A stretch of 34,619 nucleotides of DNA, from assembly GCA_016875195.1 (NCBI GenBank), contig VGRY01000045.1, forward strand, positions 1 through 34,619, written 5' to 3'. Position 1 is the stretch's first letter, and each line of letters opens with the position of its first letter. This stretch comes from Deltaproteobacteria bacterium. Its GTDB lineage: Bacteria; Desulfobacterota; BSN033; UBA1163. Under the pieces are notes generated by a model. It was not told where the DNA came from and searched no databases. It was given only the letters and a program-made list of their open reading frames with translations. The translations under genes and the position numbers were made by a program. Of this stretch, positions 1 through 6,874 are shown one piece after another.

Positions 1-264
1 CACACAACAGTAGCCATCGTTAACTTTGCTGAGTTGATTGCCTCTGACCTTTACGGCTCGTCCCTCCTGCGCGAATATCTCGATCGGACACCACTGCGTG
101 CACCCCTGACAGGTCGATGGGATCCAGTTACCCGGTTCGGTCCCTCCTGTTCCGATCTTCGCTTCCTTAGCGCTGGCAAAGGCGTTAAGCGTCAAACCAT
201 TGATGGCAATCGAAGCCCCTGCTGCCATGCCTGCCTTTAGAAAATCTCTTCTCTTGATTTCCAT
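1..264 (-). CDS. Tat-exported molybdopterin oxidoreductase, ArrA-like (5' part only)
   Basis: Reading leftward from the ATG at 264, 88 codons are visible before the window edge. A strong ribosome binding site (AAGGAGGG) precedes the start. The protein opens with a twin-arginine signal (KRRDFLKAG followed by an Ala/Gly-rich hydrophobic stretch). A Cys cluster follows at about residues 52-59 (CQGCTQWC), typical of the N-terminal [4Fe-4S] site of DMSO-reductase family enzymes. The stretch around VKVRGNQLSKVN resembles respiratory arsenate reductase ArrA and its uncharacterised relatives. It would act in the periplasm as the catalytic subunit of an anaerobic respiratory complex. Nearby arsenic-gene remnants fit an arsenic role, but the substrate cannot be read from 88 residues. 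Confidence 0.85.
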   Translation of the reverse strand, partial: MEIKRRDFLKAGMAAGASIAINGLTLNAFASAKEAKIGTGGTEPGNWIPSTCQGCTQWCPIEIFAQEGRAVKVRGNQLSKVNDGYCCV

Positions 265-358
265 TGCTCCCTCCTTTTCATCGGGTTAAATAAAATAAAA
301 CATATTTATTCAATAAGTTAAGTCAATTTTTTACATCATTCTTCATTGCATAAAAAAA

Positions 359-381
359 GGCGAACTGGTAACCAGTTCGCC
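359..381 (-). terminator. Terminator-like hairpin in the leader of the oxidoreductase gene
   Basis: There is a perfect 10-bp stem (GGCGAACTGG / CCAGTTCGCC) with a 3-nt loop. On the minus strand it is followed by seven T residues (352-358), the form of an intrinsic terminator. It lies about 95 nt before the ATG at 264 with no minus-strand gene upstream, so it sits inside the leader and may act as an attenuator. A TTGACA-like -35 lies just upstream on the same strand (TGTCAA at 429-434 on plus). Confidence 0.7.
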
Positions 382-428
382 CCCCTATTAAATCTATAGG
401 AAATAGTTTAATATAAGCCGAGTAAATA

Positions 429-434
429 TGTCAA
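429..434 (-). promoter_or_regulatory. Possible -35 box for the oxidoreductase gene
   Basis: The minus strand reads TTGACA here. AT-rich -10 candidates lie near 408-415 (TATTAA, TATATT), but the spacing is shorter than ideal (15 nt and 13 nt). Transcription from here would run almost at once into the hairpin at 359-381. Confidence 0.35.
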
Positions 435-467
435 GAAAAATTAATAAAAATGAATAAAAATGTGCTA

Positions 468-498
468 GAGTACCGCCCAGCTCTGCTGGGAGGTACTC
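468..498. repeat. Long hairpin in the intergenic region
   Basis: Arms GAGTACCgCCCAGC and GCTGGGaGGTACTC pair over 14 positions with one mismatch and a 3-nt loop. On the plus strand it is followed by a T-rich run (cgttttgtttt), so it could act as a terminator. No plus-strand gene ends nearby. The rest of 265-592 is AT-rich and holds no convincing gene. Confidence 0.6.
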
Positions 499-592
499 CG
501 TTTTGTTTTACAAATCCCCCTTTTTGGATTATATGAGTGGAACCTCAGGTAAACACTGGTATGGATAGCCCTCAAAAAGAGGATGTTCGAAG

Positions 593-948
593 ATGGTCGC
601 AGATGGGGTTAGCAAAAAACTTTCTTTTTTAGACCGGTTTTTGACTCTGTGGATCTTTCTGGCGATGTTTGTAGGGGTGGGCTGGTGGGGATGTATGTCT
701 TTCCCTGCATTGTCCACTTCTGGGACCAGTTTCAGGTCGATACGACTAATATTCCCATCGCCATTGCTGTGGCCGTGGCCGTCTTCGGGATTAACTCCGG
801 CCAGGCCTTTGCAGCGGTCATTGGCCCTCTGGTGGAGGTTCCGGTCCTGATTAACCTGGTTCATCTTGCGCTCTGGTTAAAGAGAAAGTATTTTCCCTAT
901 GCCGTGGAGACACCCACGGGCGTCTGCCACCTGACCTGCAAACCATGA
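593..948 (+). pseudogene. acr3: Acr3 arsenite efflux pump, internally deleted and frameshifted
   Basis: The first part ([20 protein letters not shown]) is the N-terminus of Acr3-type arsenite permeases. The last part ([20 protein letters not shown]) is their C-terminal helix. About 118 codons remain of a family usually near 350 residues. The two ends are joined at about 757-770, around the codons for [13 protein letters not shown] single-base shift near 680-692 moves the reading frame between the two halves. The joint falls where both ends are expected to carry a gccattg-like run, which suggests a microhomology deletion. The product cannot be a working ten-helix pump. The neighbours (ArrA-like gene, truncated arsC) support an arsenic island origin. 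Confidence 0.85.
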
Positions 949-993
949 GGGGGGAAATCATGACAGGGCGATGTTCATTCGAGGAGGTATCCT

Positions 994-1323
994 ATGACAG
1001 AGTATAGAATCTCACAGGTTGAGGGAGATGGATGAGTGGGCTGAGAGCCCGAAACCCCGGCAGGTAGCTGGCGCACCTTGAGATTTCCGGATGGGATACA
1101 GGTCCGGATTAACGGACTGGACGAGATCATGGCAGAGCTTTATTCCGAAGGCAGACAGCCGAATCAGGAGACGGCCGAAGAGCTCCTCGATCGGCTGGAA
1201 AAAAGTAACAACTATATCCCGCCCTCAGCCCGCCATGAGTATAAAAGCGTCCTCCTCAAGGAGTACAGTGAATATATTAAAGACAAAAAAGATCAAACGA
1301 AATTAAGAAGAGGAGGTTATTAA
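994..1323 (+). pseudogene. Disrupted small conserved protein next to acr3
   Basis: A ribosome binding site (GAGGAGG) and ATG at 994 start MTEYRISQVEGDG, which ends at a TGA (1033). From about 1078 the same frame continues with an acidic helical segment (GLDEIMAELYSEGRQ, then ELLDRLEKSNNYIPPSARHE) to 1323. Between them the sense runs through another frame (DEWAESPKPRQVAGAP), so at least two small indels are likely. The downstream part could be translated alone from the TTG at 1078, but no good ribosome binding site precedes it. I do not recognise the family. Its position between arsenic-resistance remnants suggests an accessory role. Confidence 0.5.
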
Positions 1324-1368
1324 GGAGTCCATCATTGAAAAGACATCCTCTTCTGAAAAACTCTCGTA

Positions 1369-1415
1369 TCCCCCCGTACTCCCCCCTTAATTTAAGGAGG
1401 GAATAGAGGGGGGTT
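1369..1415. repeat. TTAA-centred palindrome, copy 1
   Basis: A C-rich arm, a TTAATTTAA centre and a complementary G-rich arm form an imperfect long hairpin. It belongs with the copies at 3748-3798 and 28691-28741. Confidence 0.7.
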
Positions 1416-1552
1416 ATATGAGGAGTGATCTCTTCCTGTTTATTCAATTGATGAAGGGAATGGATTTCCCCATGAAAGAGATGAGGTCCAGGATGATGGG
1501 GCATTGGCAAAAATAATTGACATTTCTTCCATCATCGATTAGGTTTTATTCA

Positions 1553-1975
1553 ATGAATATTGAAGCATTGAAAAATTATTTTAAAAACAGGAATGATATT
1601 GCCTTCGCTTTTTTATATGGCTCACAGGCGAAGGGCAATGCAACTCCATTATCGGATGTGGATATCGCAATCTATTTTTCCCCTGAGAAGAGACATCCTG
1701 TTGAGTTTGAGGAAGAAGTTTTTTATAAAGGGGAAGAGGAAATATGGGCTGGTATCGAGCAGTTAATAAAAAAAGAGGTCGAGCTCTTAGTTTTAAACAG
1801 GGTGCCTTCAACTGTTGCGGCAAGTGCAATCAGGGGAATTCCGCTCGCCATCAATGACTGGGGGCTGTATCTTGACTTCATGGATGTCGTGACCGAAGAA
1901 GCGGAGGATTTCATGAATTTTATCATCAACGATTATATGGAGAGAAATAACCTTGAAAAAAGAGAGTCGATTTAG
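1553..1975 (+). CDS. mntA: MntA-type nucleotidyltransferase antitoxin
   Basis: A 140-residue minimal nucleotidyltransferase. The motif LYGSQAKGN..SDVDIAIYF gives the GS-x(9-10)-DxD catalytic signature of the MNT family. In characterised HepT/MntA pairs, MntA neutralises the HEPN toxin by adding AMP to a tyrosine. The start chosen is the ATG at 1553 (MNIEALKNYF), where homology begins; an in-frame TTG at 1517 would add 12 unlikely residues. TTGACA (1517-1522) and TAGGTT (1540-1545) with a 17-nt spacer could be a promoter, giving an almost leaderless message. The end overlaps hepT by 23 nt, typical of a toxin-antitoxin pair. Confidence 0.85.
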   Translation: MNIEALKNYFKNRNDIAFAFLYGSQAKGNATPLSDVDIAIYFSPEKRHPVEFEEEVFYKGEEEIWAGIEQLIKKEVELLVLNRVPSTVAASAIRGIPLAINDWGLYLDFMDVVTEEAEDFMNFIINDYMERNNLEKRESI

Positions 1976-2393
1976 GCTGATCAAACATCTCACCTTCCTC
2001 GAGAATGAATTAAAGGATTATAAAACGTTCGAAACCCTTTCCTGGAAGGAATACAATGATGACAGAGGAAAGAGACGGAATGTTGAAAGATGGATTGAAA
2101 ATATCATCAATTCATCCATTGATATTGCCAAACTGATCCTAACTTCAGAGGACCATCCCCTTCCGGATACATATAAAGATGTTGTAAAGAACCTTTCCCT
2201 CGTATCTGACTTTAACGAAGAGGGTATTGAAAAACTTTCCAGATGGGTCAGCCTGAGAAATATCATCTCTCATGAATATCTCGACATCCGTTGGACCTCT
2301 ATCCAAAAATTTATATCAGAATCCAAGCCTTTTTATAAAGACTTTTTCAAAAGGGTTGAAAAATATCTTAAAAAATTCCCTGAGGAGATGTAG
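1953..2393 (+). CDS. hepT: HepT-type HEPN ribonuclease toxin
   Basis: An all-helical protein of about 146 residues carrying RNIISHEY near residue 106, the R-x4-H-x-Y signature of HepT HEPN RNases. The tyrosine is the residue AMPylated by MntA in studied systems. A TTG start at 1953, after a GGAGAG sequence, overlaps mntA. The pair is the only intact unit among the decayed arsenic genes at 593-2670. It may be a later insertion, or it may help hold the region in the genome (inference). Confidence 0.83.
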   Translation: MKKESRFRLIKHLTFLENELKDYKTFETLSWKEYNDDRGKRRNVERWIENIINSSIDIAKLILTSEDHPLPDTYKDVVKNLSLVSDFNEEGIEKLSRWVSLRNIISHEYLDIRWTSIQKFISESKPFYKDFFKRVEKYLKKFPEEM

Positions 2394-2460
2394 TTAGAGA
2401 ATCCCCAGCCTCCCTATAGCGCTGTATCTCAGATAACCAGGAATTGAGGCCCCTATTTTT

Positions 2461-2670
2461 ATGGATGAAGGAAAAATAAGGATTGTTTTTGTCTGTGTTG
2501 AAAATGCTCAACGCAGTCAGATGGCCCAAGGTTTTGCTGAAGCCTTTGGTCAAGGAGTATTGAAAGTTTACAGCGCAGGTTCACGCCCTTTTTGGTGTCA
2601 GAAATATTTATGTCAATTTACGTTTTTTTTCAGAGGAAACATTCCCTATGTTGATTTATTATTTAAATAG
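2461..2670 (+). pseudogene. arsC: ArsC-type arsenate reductase (low-molecular-weight phosphatase family), truncated
   Basis: The first 42 or so residues (KIRIVFVCVENAQRSQMAQG, then VYSAGSRP) match the N-terminal P-loop of arsenate reductases of the LMW phosphatase fold, with the C-x5-R active-site loop (CVENAQR). After SRP at about 2589 the reading becomes unrelated sequence and stops at 2670 at the edge of a repeat element. The two downstream cysteines needed for arsenate reduction are missing, so this is a fragment. Confidence 0.8.
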
Positions 2671-2813
2671 AGTCCGTTTATAAATGCACTTTTTGTGTCA
2701 TGCCCCGATTAAATCGGGGCATCCAGAATGTCTTGAAATTACTGGATTCCCCGCCTTAGCGGGAAATGACGACCTTTTGAAAAATCTTTAGTTTATGAAC
2801 AGACTCTAAATAG
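2664..2813. mobile_element. MITE-like element with terminal inverted repeats
   Basis: TAGAGTCCGTTTATAAA at 2668-2684 is the inverse of the right end at 2792-2808, with 2 mismatches in 17. The direct repeat TAAATAG occurs at 2664-2670 and 2807-2813, consistent with a target duplication. Inside are two further palindromes (CCCCGATTAAATCGGGG; CCCCGCCTTAGCGGG) and the phrase ctggattcccc, common in bacterial intergenic repeats. It abuts the truncated arsC and carries no gene. Confidence 0.6.
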
Positions 2814-2814
2814 G

Positions 2815-3726
2815 TCAGGCGATCAGATCGGGCCTGGGGATTTCGAATTCGCAGGGCACTCCGGTCTGACAGAGGCCGCAGGCGGGGGGAGGATTCTGTA
2901 AACCATAGCTGAGCCGTTTTGCTTTTAACGGTTCGGAATTGATATATTCGTTGCATTTATCCTTGTCGTGGCCTTCCTCCGTGATGGCCCCGGCAGGGCA
3001 TCTCGGAATACACTTGCCGCATTTTTCATTCCTGAACAGGAGACAATTCTCTTTATGGTGATCGTGCTTTCTCTCGCTCGGTGTCAGTTTCAGAAGGGTG
3101 ACAACACTTCCGATGCGAACCGCCATTCCTTTCTGGGTGATGAAACCATCGTTGAGACTGAAGGTTCCAAGGCCACAAGCATAGGCCACATGGCGCTCTG
3201 ACCAGGGGGAAGCCCAGCCTACTTTTTCATCCCGGAAGTATCGAAACGTGGGCATCAAGAGAGGAGCAACGGCTACAAAACCTAAATCCTCCAGGAATCC
3301 CACGACATGTTTTCGTAAGGCGCCATTGCAGGCCTCGCCGAAATCTCTTGTGTAAGCCCAGAGTTTCGAAGGGAATTTATCTTCCTTGCGATTGCTTTTT
3401 CGTGTGTCCTCAGTTGTTGGTAGGATCCATGAGATGACGCTGATCTGCTCCACCTCCGGCAGAAGAAGTTCTCTGCCTTTCTCCTTTAAGGCGGCGGCGA
3501 TGATCTCTCTCGGAGTGAGATGGAATGAGCCAATCAGTGACTTGAATTGAAAAAAGAGCGGGTCAAGTCCTGATGCGAATCCAATCAGAGGATCTTCCCA
3601 ATAAATACCGTTATCCAGTTGGGTTCTCCGGTTCTGGGGATTTTCGTGAAGGAAGTTTTTAATGAGATGTTCGAGGACACTGTTCGGGTTTTTAAGAAAA
3701 ACGACCTTTTCCACCTTTGTCATCAT
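2815..3726 (-). CDS. COG1600-type 4Fe-4S protein (epoxyqueuosine reductase-like)
   Basis: 303 residues with two Cys clusters near the C-terminus: ENCLLFRNEKCGKCIPRCPAG (about 229-249) and CGLCQTGVPCEF (about 284-295). The order CxxCxxxCP followed by a second cluster is that of the ferredoxin region shared by QueG and reductive-dehalogenase relatives. The N-terminal half lacks an obvious QueG cobalamin-domain start, so true epoxyqueuosine reductase activity is doubtful; a soluble Fe-S redox protein is the safer call. The start is ATG-ATG at 3726 with AAGGAG just upstream. Confidence 0.7.
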   Translation of the reverse strand: MMTKVEKVVFLKNPNSVLEHLIKNFLHENPQNRRTQLDNGIYWEDPLIGFASGLDPLFFQFKSLIGSFHLTPREIIAAALKEKGRELLLPEVEQISVISWILPTTEDTRKSNRKEDKFPSKLWAYTRDFGEACNGALRKHVVGFLEDLGFVAVAPLLMPTFRYFRDEKVGWASPWSERHVAYACGLGTFSLNDGFITQKGMAVRIGSVVTLLKLTPSERKHDHHKENCLLFRNEKCGKCIPRCPAGAITEEGHDKDKCNEYINSEPLKAKRLSYGLQNPPPACGLCQTGVPCEFEIPRPDLIA

Positions 3727-3747
3727 TTTCTCCTTGAAACGGGTTAC

Positions 3748-3798
3748 ATAACCCCTCCTCTCCTCCCCTTAACTTAAGGGGAGGAGAGGAGGGGTTAT
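3748..3798. repeat. TTAA-centred palindrome, copy 2 (51 bp, essentially perfect)
   Basis: Two 25-nt arms around a single central base: ATAACCCCTCC... and its exact complement, meeting at TTAA-C-TTAA. It lies between the NifU-like gene and the Fe-S protein gene and would form a very stable hairpin in the transcript. It may stabilise or end the upstream message. Confidence 0.85.
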
Positions 3799-3818
3799 CT
3801 CAATTTGAAATATGTTTA

Positions 3819-4238
3819 TTACTCCTTTTCCTCCATGGCGTCGAAGCCACCCTTTTCATGGATGCCTGCCATTTTGCAACGGTACTCCTCGATGGCCAGT
3901 TTTAATGCATCCGTGGCAAGGGTGAAGCAGGGGGTTTTCTCTTTTGGCAACTGGGAGAGAACCTCCTTTGATGTTTCTTCAGAAATCTTCAGGGCTTCAT
4001 GAATCGTAGCCCCTTTGATCCGGTCTGTCAGAATGGAACTGGTCGCAATGGCCGCCCCACAGCCAAAGGTTTTAAATTTTGCCTCGGTGATTTTGTTGCC
4101 ATCCACTTTAATATACATCTGCATGATGTCGCCGCAGGAAGCATTGCCTACAGTCCCGACCCCATCCGGATCGGAAAGCTCTCCGACATTTTTAGGATTC
4201 TGAAAATGTTCCATCAAAAACTGTGGATATTTTGCCAT
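3819..4238 (-). CDS. NifU/IscU-type Fe-S cluster scaffold
   Basis: A 139-residue protein with the three scaffold cysteines in NASCGD, TFGCGAAIA and KTPCFTLA, plus the conserved aspartate of the first motif. It assembles [2Fe-2S]/[4Fe-4S] clusters in the cytosol from cysteine-derived sulfur. The start chosen is the ATG at 4238 (MAKYPQFLMEHF); an in-frame TTG at 4253 would add five residues. cysE lies upstream on the same strand, linking cysteine supply to cluster assembly. No iscS/nifS gene is present in between, so the sulfur donor must be encoded elsewhere. Confidence 0.9.
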   Translation of the reverse strand: MAKYPQFLMEHFQNPKNVGELSDPDGVGTVGNASCGDIMQMYIKVDGNKITEAKFKTFGCGAAIATSSILTDRIKGATIHEALKISEETSKEVLSQLPKEKTPCFTLATDALKLAIEEYRCKMAGIHEKGGFDAMEEKE

Positions 4239-4268
4239 GTTTACCCCGTTCAAAAGCCCCGCTGCTTG

Positions 4269-4297
4269 CCCCGTTAGATGGTCATAGATTTTCTAAC
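4269..4297 (-). promoter_or_regulatory. Upstream element shared with the polyferredoxin gene
   Basis: The 29-nt sequence here matches 6841-6869 at 24 positions. Plus-strand core: CCCCGTTAGA-N-GGT-N-ATAGAT. Both copies lie just upstream of a gene on the minus strand. TAGA and TCTA at its ends form a weak inverted repeat. It could be a shared operator or a dispersed repeat. Confidence 0.4.
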
Positions 4298-4302
4298 CAG
4301 GG

Positions 4303-4980
4303 TCACTCCTCGCTGGGGATATTTTTGCTGTTTTGATCCTCCAGTCGCTCCAGCCGCTTCACCCTATCCTCTAATTTATTATGGAGTTGGAGAAGCATCT
4401 TCATGATATCGGATAAAGGATCCGGAATATTTCCGTGCTCGAAATCGAGTTCCAATTTTTCAGGGCTCAATGACTCGACAATCCGGCCGGGAACGCCCAC
4501 AACCGTTGCACCCGGAGGAACGGGTTTAACCACCACAGACCCGGAGCCTATCCTTGCACCATCCCCGATGGTAATGGCTCCCAGGATGGTGGAATTGGAA
4601 CCAACGACAACGCGATTCCCCAAGGTAGGGTGGCGTTTTTTCTTTTCAAGGCGGGTGCCACCGAGTACGACTCCTTTATAGATGAGACAGTCGTCCCCGA
4701 TCTCGGTGGTCTCTCCCATGACGACTCCCATGCCATGGTCAATGAAAAGTCGTCTGCCAATTTTTACACCAGGGTGAATTTCAATGCCAGTCACCCATCG
4801 GCTGAGATGGGAGATCAACCGTGCAATGGTATACCATTTCTGTAGATAAAGTCCATGAGCGATCCTATGGAACCAGGTGGCATGAAGACCTGGATAGCAG
4901 AAGAGGATCTCCACGTAATTTTTAGCCGCGGGATCCCGTTCTTTGATCATCTGAATATCTTCTTTTAACCGGTTCCACAT
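4303..4980 (-). CDS. cysE: Serine O-acetyltransferase
   Basis: A 225-residue left-handed beta-helix acyltransferase that makes O-acetylserine from serine and acetyl-CoA, the first step of cysteine synthesis. Visible signatures are [11 protein letters not shown] (catalytic His/Asp region), [16 protein letters not shown], and hexapeptide repeats ([13 protein letters not shown]). The C-terminal tail is a charged helix ([15 protein letters not shown]), longer than in short EpsC forms. It sits upstream of the NifU-like scaffold on the same strand, separated by about 65 nt holding the shared element. Confidence 0.92.
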   Translation of the reverse strand: MWNRLKEDIQMIKERDPAAKNYVEILFCYPGLHATWFHRIAHGLYLQKWYTIARLISHLSRWVTGIEIHPGVKIGRRLFIDHGMGVVMGETTEIGDDCLIYKGVVLGGTRLEKKKRHPTLGNRVVVGSNSTILGAITIGDGARIGSGSVVVKPVPPGATVVGVPGRIVESLSPEKLELDFEHGNIPDPLSDIMKMLLQLHNKLEDRVKRLERLEDQNSKNIPSEE

Positions 4981-5060
4981 ATGCCTGCTTCACTCTCAGT
5001 GGTCATATTGCCAAAGAGATTTTAACCCAGAAATGAGGCTAATACAACGTAATTCATAGT

Positions 5061-5207
5061 ACGATGAACGTTAGACGATGAACGATGAACTAAATCCATT
5101 GGAAGGATGGAAGGATGGAATGGTGGAATAATGGGTTAAAGAAAAAATTACCCTTAAGCTTTGTCCAATATTCCATTATTCCAATCTTCCACTATTCCAG
5201 TATTCGA
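5061..5207. repeat. Word-like repeats and inverted repeat
   Basis: The block starts with repeated acgatgaac words (5061-5090). Two arms built from tggaa/ttcca words follow: 5098-5140 reads ggaaggatggaatggtgga and 5165-5207 reads its rough complement (attccattattccaatcttc). The arms pair imperfectly into a long hairpin. It fills the gap between cysE and the polyferredoxin gene. Confidence 0.7.
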
Positions 5208-5212
5208 TTGTT

Positions 5213-6835
5213 TTATTGCAGGAATCCCTTGGGTTTCTGAGGTTGGGGTTTCTTTTCTTCTTTCTTTCCGCTCTCGACCTTAAATCCGGATTCTTCGAGA
5301 ATGAATTTGTCATCACCGGGGTCAGCCTTAAACTCAAGCTGGAGCTTTTTTGCCTCTGTCACATAAGACCCTTCTTTGAGGCGAATCTCCCCGTCAGGGA
5401 CAACGACGATGGCCGATTCTCCGAGGACAGGACATCTCTGCTCGCAAAATCCGCAGCCGTTGCACTTTGAGGCGATGACGAAGGGCCGGCGAAATCCCTC
5501 TACAGGACGAAAAACGATTGCATTGTATGGACAGATTTCGTCGCAGATCAGGCAGATCTTGTTTTGGGCCCAGACCAAACACTTTTCCTTGAGTAAGATG
5601 GCGGTTCCCACTTTGGCATGATTCTTCTCCTCGAGGGAAACGGAACGGATGGCCTGGGTGGGGCAGACCTTTCCGCAGACATTGCAATTCTGGTCACAGG
5701 GGGCCAGGCGGAGGTCCATCTTCGGAGTCCAGAGCCCTGAGAAACCCGATTCCCAGAGGCAGGGTTGAAGCGTATTAGTGAGGCAGGACTTCATGCATTC
5801 TCCGCATCGTATGCAGGTACGCAGGAATTCCGTTTCCGGGATGGCGCCCGGGGGACGTATGAGATCGTGTTTACCCTGAAGCGGAGTGAAGGGAGTTTGC
5901 GTGGCTAAAAATCCAACCCCCAATCCTCCGGCAACGGAATAGATGAACCCCCTGCGAGAAAGATCAATCTTCGAATATTCACCACCGATGGAAAGGGAAG
6001 CCGGGAAGGTGATGGCGTTTTGCGGGCAGACCTTCACACAGGTTCGGCACTGGAAGCATTCCCGTAATCGGGTCTTTGTTGGATCTTCTGGGATGGCTCC
6101 CATGGGACAATTCTTCTGGCATTTCATACATTCATTGCACTCCTCGCTTACCTTCCGTTTGAAAATTCCCAACGGAGAAATAAGGCTGAGCATTGCTCCA
6201 AGGGGGCAGAGATAGCGGCACCAGAATCGTGGTGCGATCCGGTTAAGCGCTATAATTCCTCCGAAGATGAGGAGCGTGATAGCGGACATATAAAATACGG
6301 GTTGAAAAATATGTAGGTGAGAGAGGGAGACCCATCCCAGACCTTTAAATAACGGACGCATCAGATCGAGAAAGAGGTTGATCAACGTAATGGCCAAAGG
6401 ATAGAGGAAGAATGTGTAAAAGCGGGTCAGGAGTGCGATGGGATCCATGAGAAAGGCAAGAGACAGGCCGGTGATTGCGGCCATAATGAAAACGATTAGC
6501 AAAAAGTATTTTGTTTTTCTGAGGCTCGATTCGATGGTTAAGCTTTTCTGTTTTTTTCTTTTGAAGAGAAGGGGGTCGAGGAAGTCGATCGAAACACCCA
6601 TGGGGCAGACATAGGCGCAGAAGAACCTGCCGATGAAAAGCGTCGCTACAACTGTGACAAGGGCCCAGAGAGAGCGGCCGATGATCTCTCTGGCCGCAAA
6701 GATAGCATTGAGACTCAGGAGCGGGTCGAGCCGGAGATAGATGTCCGCCGGAAACCAGTCCGGAAGTTTATAGGTGGCAAAAAAGAGGAAGAGCGAGAAA
6801 AGGAAGAGGGATATAGCCTGGACAATTATCCTCAT
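5213..6835 (-). CDS. Membrane polyferredoxin, NapH-like with fused NapG/MauM-like ferredoxin
   Basis: 540 residues. The first ~215 hold about five hydrophobic helices with two CxxxCP sites typical of NapH/CcoG proteins (CAYVCPMG and CRYLCPLGAM). After this come several [4Fe-4S] motifs: CNECMKCQKNCPMGAI, CFQCRTCVKVCPQNAI, CIRCGECMKSC, CNVCGKVCPTQAI, CLICDEICPYNAI and CNGCGFCEQRCPV. A hydrophobic stretch near residue 300 may be a further membrane segment. The tail is Lys/Pro-rich. It would pass electrons between the membrane quinone pool and Fe-S partners. The downstream-strand neighbours DUF362 and the Fe-S aldo/keto reductase suggest one redox module. Confidence 0.82.
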   Translation of the reverse strand: MRIIVQAISLFLFSLFLFFATYKLPDWFPADIYLRLDPLLSLNAIFAAREIIGRSLWALVTVVATLFIGRFFCAYVCPMGVSIDFLDPLLFKRKKQKSLTIESSLRKTKYFLLIVFIMAAITGLSLAFLMDPIALLTRFYTFFLYPLAITLINLFLDLMRPLFKGLGWVSLSHLHIFQPVFYMSAITLLIFGGIIALNRIAPRFWCRYLCPLGAMLSLISPLGIFKRKVSEECNECMKCQKNCPMGAIPEDPTKTRLRECFQCRTCVKVCPQNAITFPASLSIGGEYSKIDLSRRGFIYSVAGGLGVGFLATQTPFTPLQGKHDLIRPPGAIPETEFLRTCIRCGECMKSCLTNTLQPCLWESGFSGLWTPKMDLRLAPCDQNCNVCGKVCPTQAIRSVSLEEKNHAKVGTAILLKEKCLVWAQNKICLICDEICPYNAIVFRPVEGFRRPFVIASKCNGCGFCEQRCPVLGESAIVVVPDGEIRLKEGSYVTEAKKLQLEFKADPGDDKFILEESGFKVESGKKEEKKPQPQKPKGFLQ

Positions 6836-6874
6836 GTTTACCCCGTTAGAAGGTTATAGATCGTCTATCGGGAT

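Noticed and set aside
529-864. Minus-strand 111-codon frame
   Set aside because: It is the shadow of the acr3 remnant and matches no family I know.
1036-1080. TPP-riboswitch-like CTGAGA text
   Set aside because: CTGAGA is present, but the second conserved block (GAACCTGAT-like) and the pairing arms are missing, and the region reads as a broken gene.
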